Made by a program: the position numbers and the translations under genes. Below, one piece after another: positions 6,421 through 8,717 of a stretch of 8,717 nt of DNA; the first letter of the stretch is position 1; every line of letters begins with the position of its first letter. The notes beneath the pieces were generated by a model that saw only the letters and a program-made list of their open reading frames with translations, was not told the DNA's origin and ran no database searches. The DNA is from UBA2767 sp964194535 (lineage in GTDB: Bacteria > Pseudomonadota > Alphaproteobacteria > Rhizobiales > Methyloligellaceae): NCBI GenBank assembly GCA_964194535.1, contig CAXMMX010000057.1, positions 1-8,717 of the forward strand. Reading direction: 5' to 3'.

Positions 6421-6463
6421 TTGACAAAAATTGTGCAGTGCATATATATCTTGTTGCATTGCA
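6402..6463. promoter_or_regulatory. Three TGCANTGCA operators, probable PhaR sites
   Basis: Three copies of one dyad: TGCAGTGCA at 6402-6410, TGCAGTGCA at 6434-6442 and TTGCATTGCAA at 6454-6464. Their centres (6406, 6438, 6459) are 32 and 21 bp apart, near three and two helical turns, so all three would face the same side of the DNA. The second sits between the -35 and -10 of the phasin promoter and the third over the expected transcription start, positions that suit a repressor. TGC-rich dyads of this kind upstream of a phasin gene match what is known of PhaR, which binds DNA until nascent polyhydroxyalkanoate granules titrate it away. The phaR gene is not in the window. Confidence 0.75.
6421..6450 (+). 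promoter_or_regulatory. Strong sigma-70-type promoter of the phasin gene
   Basis: A perfect -35, TTGACA (6421-6426), is followed by a -10 in the run ATATATATC: TATATA at 6443-6448 with a 16-bp spacer, or TATATC at 6445-6450 with 18 bp. Transcription should start near 6456, leaving a leader of about 55 nt. A good promoter masked by operators fits a phasin that must be made quickly when polymer accumulates. Confidence 0.7.
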
Positions 6464-6510
6464 AAATTAGCAGCCCGGCAGAGCAATTTGCGGTTTGGGC
6501 GAGGACTTAA

Positions 6511-6858
6511 ATGATGGAGAGTGTGATGGAACTGAAGGGTTACGAAGACATTCAAAAAGCCGGCCAGGTAAACTTTGACATGGCGGTCAAAACGTTTGGT
6601 GAAGCCAACAAAAGCGTACAGGCAATTGCTGGTGAGGTGACCGAGTACACCAAAAAGTCAATTGAGGACGGCACTGCCGCGTTTGAGCAGCTGATCGGCG
6701 TGAAGTCTGTCGAGCAGGCAATCGAAATTCAGACCACATATGCCAAGAAGGTCTATGACAACTATGTGTCTCAGGTGACCAAGCTTGGTGAGATGTATGC
6801 CGACCTTGCCAAGGACGCTTACAAGCCAGTCGAAACGGCTTTCGCCAAAAAGGACTAA
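6511..6858 (+). CDS. phaP: Phasin family protein (PHA granule-associated)
   Basis: A small (115-residue) alpha-helical protein of the phasin family that coats polyhydroxyalkanoate granules, limiting their size and shielding the cytoplasm from the hydrophobic surface. The whole chain is one phasin domain: GYEDIQKAGQVNFDMAVKTF near the N-terminus, EVTEYTKKSIEDGTAAFEQLIGVKSVEQAIEIQ in the middle (residues about 43-75, where the FEQLIGVKSVEQAIE-Q-Y pattern is family-typical) and YVSQVTKLGEMYADLAKDAYKPVE towards the end. It has no signal peptide, no membrane helix and no cysteine, as expected. The ATG at 6511 is preceded by GAGGA at 6501-6505; an in-frame ATG two codons in is less well placed. It is transcribed alone from a strong promoter with PhaR-like operators and ends at a clear terminator. 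Other phasin-like helical proteins exist that do not bind PHA; the operators argue for a true PHA phasin here. Confidence 0.9.
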   Translation: MMESVMELKGYEDIQKAGQVNFDMAVKTFGEANKSVQAIAGEVTEYTKKSIEDGTAAFEQLIGVKSVEQAIEIQTTYAKKVYDNYVSQVTKLGEMYADLAKDAYKPVETAFAKKD

Positions 6859-6874
6859 TGCTCCTTGGCATTTA

Positions 6875-6889
6875 AGGGCGCACCGCCCT
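6875..6889 (+). other. Short 3'-UTR hairpin after phasin
   Basis: AGGGCG (6875-6880) and CGCCCT (6884-6889) form a 6-bp stem with a 3-nt loop, 16 bp beyond the phasin stop. No T tract follows. It lies upstream of the real terminator and could stabilise the transcript 3' end. Confidence 0.4.
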
Positions 6890-6906
6890 ACCTCCTAGAC
6901 TATTCA

Positions 6907-6936
6907 GACCCGGCTGATGAGGCCGGGTCTTTTTTT
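6907..6936 (+). terminator. Rho-independent terminator of the phasin gene
   Basis: GACCCGGC (6907-6914) pairs with GCCGGGTC (6922-6929) around a 7-nt loop and is followed directly by seven Ts (6930-6936). This is a textbook intrinsic terminator about 50 bp after the phasin stop, and it insulates clpS downstream. Confidence 0.9.
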
Positions 6937-6962
6937 ATTCTCCCGGGACTTTTTTTATTCTC
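6923..6962. repeat. 20-bp tandem duplication of the terminator 3' arm and T tract
   Basis: Positions 6923-6942 and 6943-6962 are identical in 19 of 20 bases (CCGGG-T/A-C, seven Ts, ATTCTC). The unit covers the last part of the terminator's 3' stem plus its T tract. The second copy has no matching 5' arm next to it, although it could compete for the same 5' arm. Confidence 0.85.
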
Positions 6963-7127
6963 ATTGTGATCTTCGGTCATATTAGGGTCGTATATGGATA
7001 ACAGCGTGCATATATCTTGCGAGTGTGATTTGCGAGCGGGGTCCCGATGCCGTTAGAATGTGATTTGCGCAAGCGCAAATGCATAGTGTCCTTAAGTCAG
7101 TTCGTGTAGAAAATCCTGCACAATTTA
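6963..7127 (+). promoter_or_regulatory. clpS-clpA upstream region with dyad and direct repeats
   Basis: This gap should carry the clpSA promoter, but I see no confident -35/-10 pair. Structure present: the direct repeat TGTGATTTGCG at 7024-7034 and 7059-7069 (35-bp period), and the dyad ATTTGCGC-AA-GCGCAAAT at 7063-7080 overlapping the second copy. GTGCATATATCTTG at 7007-7020 resembles the -10 region of the phasin promoter. A heat-shock (RpoH) promoter was considered from CTTGCGA at 7016 and CCCGAT at 7043, but the spacing is too long. Confidence 0.35.
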
Positions 7128-7493
7128 ATGAGACAGATGGAGAATCAAAGAGAGCCTTTTGGAATGTCGCGCAAGGATCGAAATCAGCGCCCGGACGATG
7201 CCGGAACGGACATCGTTACAGAAACCAGGCCCAAGACAAAAAAGCCGAGCCTCTACAAGGTGCTGCTGTTGAATGACGACTATACGCCGATGGAGTTCGT
7301 CGTTTATATTCTGGAACGGTTTTTCAACAAGTCAGGGGAAGACGCGACACGCGTGATGCTGCATGTTCACCAAAAGGGTGTCGGTGTGTGCGGCGTCTTC
7401 ACTTTTGAAGTGGCAGAGACCAAAGTGGCACAGGTGATGAATTTCTCCAGGCAGAATGATCATCCTCTGCAATGCATGATGGAAAAGGAGTGA
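7128..7493 (+). CDS. clpS: ATP-dependent Clp protease adaptor ClpS
   Basis: Adaptor that recognises proteins with N-end-rule residues (Leu, Phe, Tyr, Trp) and hands them to ClpA for unfolding and ClpP degradation; cytoplasmic. The folded core covers about residues 40-121: LYKVLLLNDDYTPMEFVV at 42-59, ATRVMLHVHQKGVGVCGVFT at 73-92, and VAETKVAQV followed by HPLQCMMEKE. By comparison with E. coli ClpS, the pocket residues are kept: N49, D50 and D51 (alpha-amino group contacts), M55 and M77 (pocket wall and gate), and H81. The flexible N-terminal tail, which in ClpS inserts into the ClpA pore, is about 38 residues with this start. In-frame ATGs at 7137 (GAGA just upstream) and 7164 are possible starts; none has a strong ribosome binding site, so the tail could be 12 residues shorter. 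clpA follows 9 bp after the stop. Confidence 0.95.
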   Translation: MRQMENQREPFGMSRKDRNQRPDDAGTDIVTETRPKTKKPSLYKVLLLNDDYTPMEFVVYILERFFNKSGEDATRVMLHVHQKGVGVCGVFTFEVAETKVAQVMNFSRQNDHPLQCMMEKE

Positions 7494-7505
7494 GATAGAT
7501 CCGTG
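7485..7505 (+). promoter_or_regulatory. Ribosome binding site setting the GTG start of clpA
   Basis: AAGGAG at 7485-7490 ends right at the clpS stop codon (TGA, 7491-7493), 12 nt before GTG at 7503. clpS and clpA share one reading frame, so the TGA marks the earliest possible clpA start and GTG is the only start codon between it and conserved ClpA sequence. Confidence 0.65.
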
Positions 7506-8717
7506 ACGTCATTTTCGTCCAGTCTTGAAGAAGCGCTGCACCGGGCGTTGGAATACGCCAACGAGCACAGCCATGAATATGCGACGCTTGAGCATCTCCT
7601 GTTGTCGCTGCTCGACGATGGCGATGCTTCGGCCGTTTTGCGCGCGTGCGATGTCGATGTCAATGAACTGCGCGCCAAGTTGATCGAATATATCGACAAC
7701 GAACTTGAAGGGCTGATCCTGGACGACAGCGGCGAGGCCCAGCCAACGGCTGGCTTCCAGCGGGTCATCCACCGCGCCGTGGTGCACGTACAATCTTCAG
7801 GTCGCGAAGAAGTTACCGGCGCTAACGTGCTGGTGGCCATTTTCGCCGAACGCGAGAGTCATGCGGCCTTTTTCCTCCAGGAACAGGAAATGACCCGTTT
7901 CGACGCGGTCAACTATATCAGCCACGGTATTGCCAAGCGCGCGGGCATGTCCGAGCCGCGCGACGTGCGGGGTGTCGACGAGGAAGCCGCCACCATGGAT
8001 GGCACCGACGACAAGAAACGCCGTGGCGACGCGCTGGAACTCTATTGCGTCAACCTGAACGTCAAAGCCCGGGATGGGCGTATCGACCCGCTGATCGGGC
8101 GCAATGAGGAAATTCGCCGCACAATCCAGGTTCTATGCCGGCGGCAGAAGAACAACCCGCTGTTTGTCGGCGAACCGGGTGTCGGAAAGACGGCTGTTGC
8201 CGAGGGCCTGGCAAGGCGCATTGTGCGCGGCGAGGTTCCTGAAGTGCTTGGGAGCTCAACCATATTCCAGCTCGATATGGGCACATTGCTTGCCGGAACG
8301 CGCTATCGCGGTGATTTCGAGGAGCGGCTCAAGGCGGTGGTTCGCGAAATTGAAGCCTATCCGGGCGCGATTATGTTCATCGATGAAATTCACACGGTAA
8401 TTGGCGCGGGCGCCACTTCGGGCGGCGCGATGGATGCTTCGAATCTGCTCAAGCCTGCCCTTCAGAGCGGCACGCTGCGCTGCATCGGTTCGACCACCTA
8501 CAAGGAATATCGCCAGCATTTCGAAAAGGACCGGGCGCTGGTGCGCCGATTCCAGAAGATCGATCTGCAGGAGCCAAGCATCGAGGACACCATTTCCATC
8601 CTCAAGGGTCTGAAACCCTATTACGAGGACTTCCACAAGATCCGTTACACCAATCAGGCACTCAAGTCGGCGGTGGAGCTGTCGGCGAAATATATCCATG
8701 ACCGCCGTCTGCCCGAC
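7503..8717 (+). CDS. clpA: ATP-dependent Clp protease ATP-binding subunit ClpA, 3' partial
   Basis: Hexameric AAA+ unfoldase that feeds substrates into ClpP. The visible 405 codons are roughly the first half of a protein usually 750-830 residues long, and the frame runs off the window. The N domain (about 1-145) starts FSSSLEEALHRALEYANEH and has the two Clp-N repeats (HEYATLEHLLLSLLDD; VTGANVLVAIFAE). This domain docks ClpS. A linker (about 155-180) follows, then the first AAA+ module: DPLIGRNEEIRRTIQVLCRR, Walker A GEPGVGKT at 223-230, pore-loop region GTRYRGDFEERLK, Walker B IMFIDE at 290-295, sensor-1 area RCIGSTTYKEY, and an arginine-finger segment DRALVRRFQK. No ClpB-like coiled-coil middle domain begins at the end of the visible sequence. 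The start is GTG, as no ATG lies between the clpS stop and the conserved N domain. Adjacency to clpS supports ClpA rather than ClpB or ClpC. Confidence 0.95.
   Translation, partial: MTSFSSSLEEALHRALEYANEHSHEYATLEHLLLSLLDDGDASAVLRACDVDVNELRAKLIEYIDNELEGLILDDSGEAQPTAGFQRVIHRAVVHVQSSGREEVTGANVLVAIFAERESHAAFFLQEQEMTRFDAVNYISHGIAKRAGMSEPRDVRGVDEEAATMDGTDDKKRRGDALELYCVNLNVKARDGRIDPLIGRNEEIRRTIQVLCRRQKNNPLFVGEPGVGKTAVAEGLARRIVRGEVPEVLGSSTIFQLDMGTLLAGTRYRGDFEERLKAVVREIEAYPGAIMFIDEIHTVIGAGATSGGAMDASNLLKPALQSGTLRCIGSTTYKEYRQHFEKDRALVRRFQKIDLQEPSIEDTISILKGLKPYYEDFHKIRYTNQALKSAVELSAKYIHDRRLPD

Noticed and set aside
7016..7050. Heat-shock (RpoH) promoter for clpS: CTTGCGA with CCCGATGCC
   Set aside because: The spacing between the two elements is about 20 bp, longer than RpoH promoters use, and both elements are imperfect.

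Overview
The window looks like ordinary chromosomal DNA from an alphaproteobacterium, moderately GC-rich. The evidence is a DUF1489 protein, a PBP5-type carboxypeptidase with a C-terminal SPOR domain, a short phasin, a clpS-clpA pair, and a VWA gene next to a membrane J-protein resembling mitochondrial Pam18/Tim14. A Hyphomicrobiales/Rhizobiales- or Parvibaculum-like host is my guess; there is no rRNA or other marker to settle it. I saw no transposase, phage gene, tRNA, rRNA or CRISPR array. The genes are densely packed.

Layout. (1) 1-525, plus strand: 3' part of a glutaredoxin gene, probably with two tandem domains, cut by the window edge. (2) 573-1854, minus strand: an ECF sigma factor and its RskA-type membrane anti-sigma factor, overlapping by 8 bp. 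(3) 1987-2424, plus strand: a DUF1489 protein, divergent from the sigma gene and convergent with panC (2431-3294, minus strand; pantothenate synthesis). (4) 3452-4916, plus strand: a two-gene unit of a soluble VWA protein and a membrane J-protein. (5) 4937-6238, minus strand: an exported D-Ala-D-Ala carboxypeptidase with a SPOR domain. (6) 6511-6858, plus strand: a phasin with its own promoter, three PhaR-like operators and a rho-independent terminator. (7) 7128 to the window end, plus strand: clpS and the first half of clpA.

How the parts work together. ClpS delivers N-end-rule substrates to ClpA, which unfolds them for ClpP (not in the window). The ECF/RskA pair is a self-contained envelope-signal switch. 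The phasin coats polyhydroxyalkanoate granules, and its upstream TGCANTGCA sites suggest the usual PhaR repression that is relieved when granules form. The carboxypeptidase trims peptidoglycan stem peptides. The VWA/J-protein pair is the least understood unit here and the best candidate for an uncharacterised system, possibly recruiting DnaK at the inner membrane.

The most solid non-gene signal is the phasin control region. It has a perfect TTGACA -35 and three near-identical dyads centred 32 and 21 bp apart, close to whole helical turns. Other regulatory calls (a CtrA-like box upstream of the carboxypeptidase, dyads upstream of clpS, a 17-bp tandem repeat upstream of the VWA gene) are weaker and marked as such.
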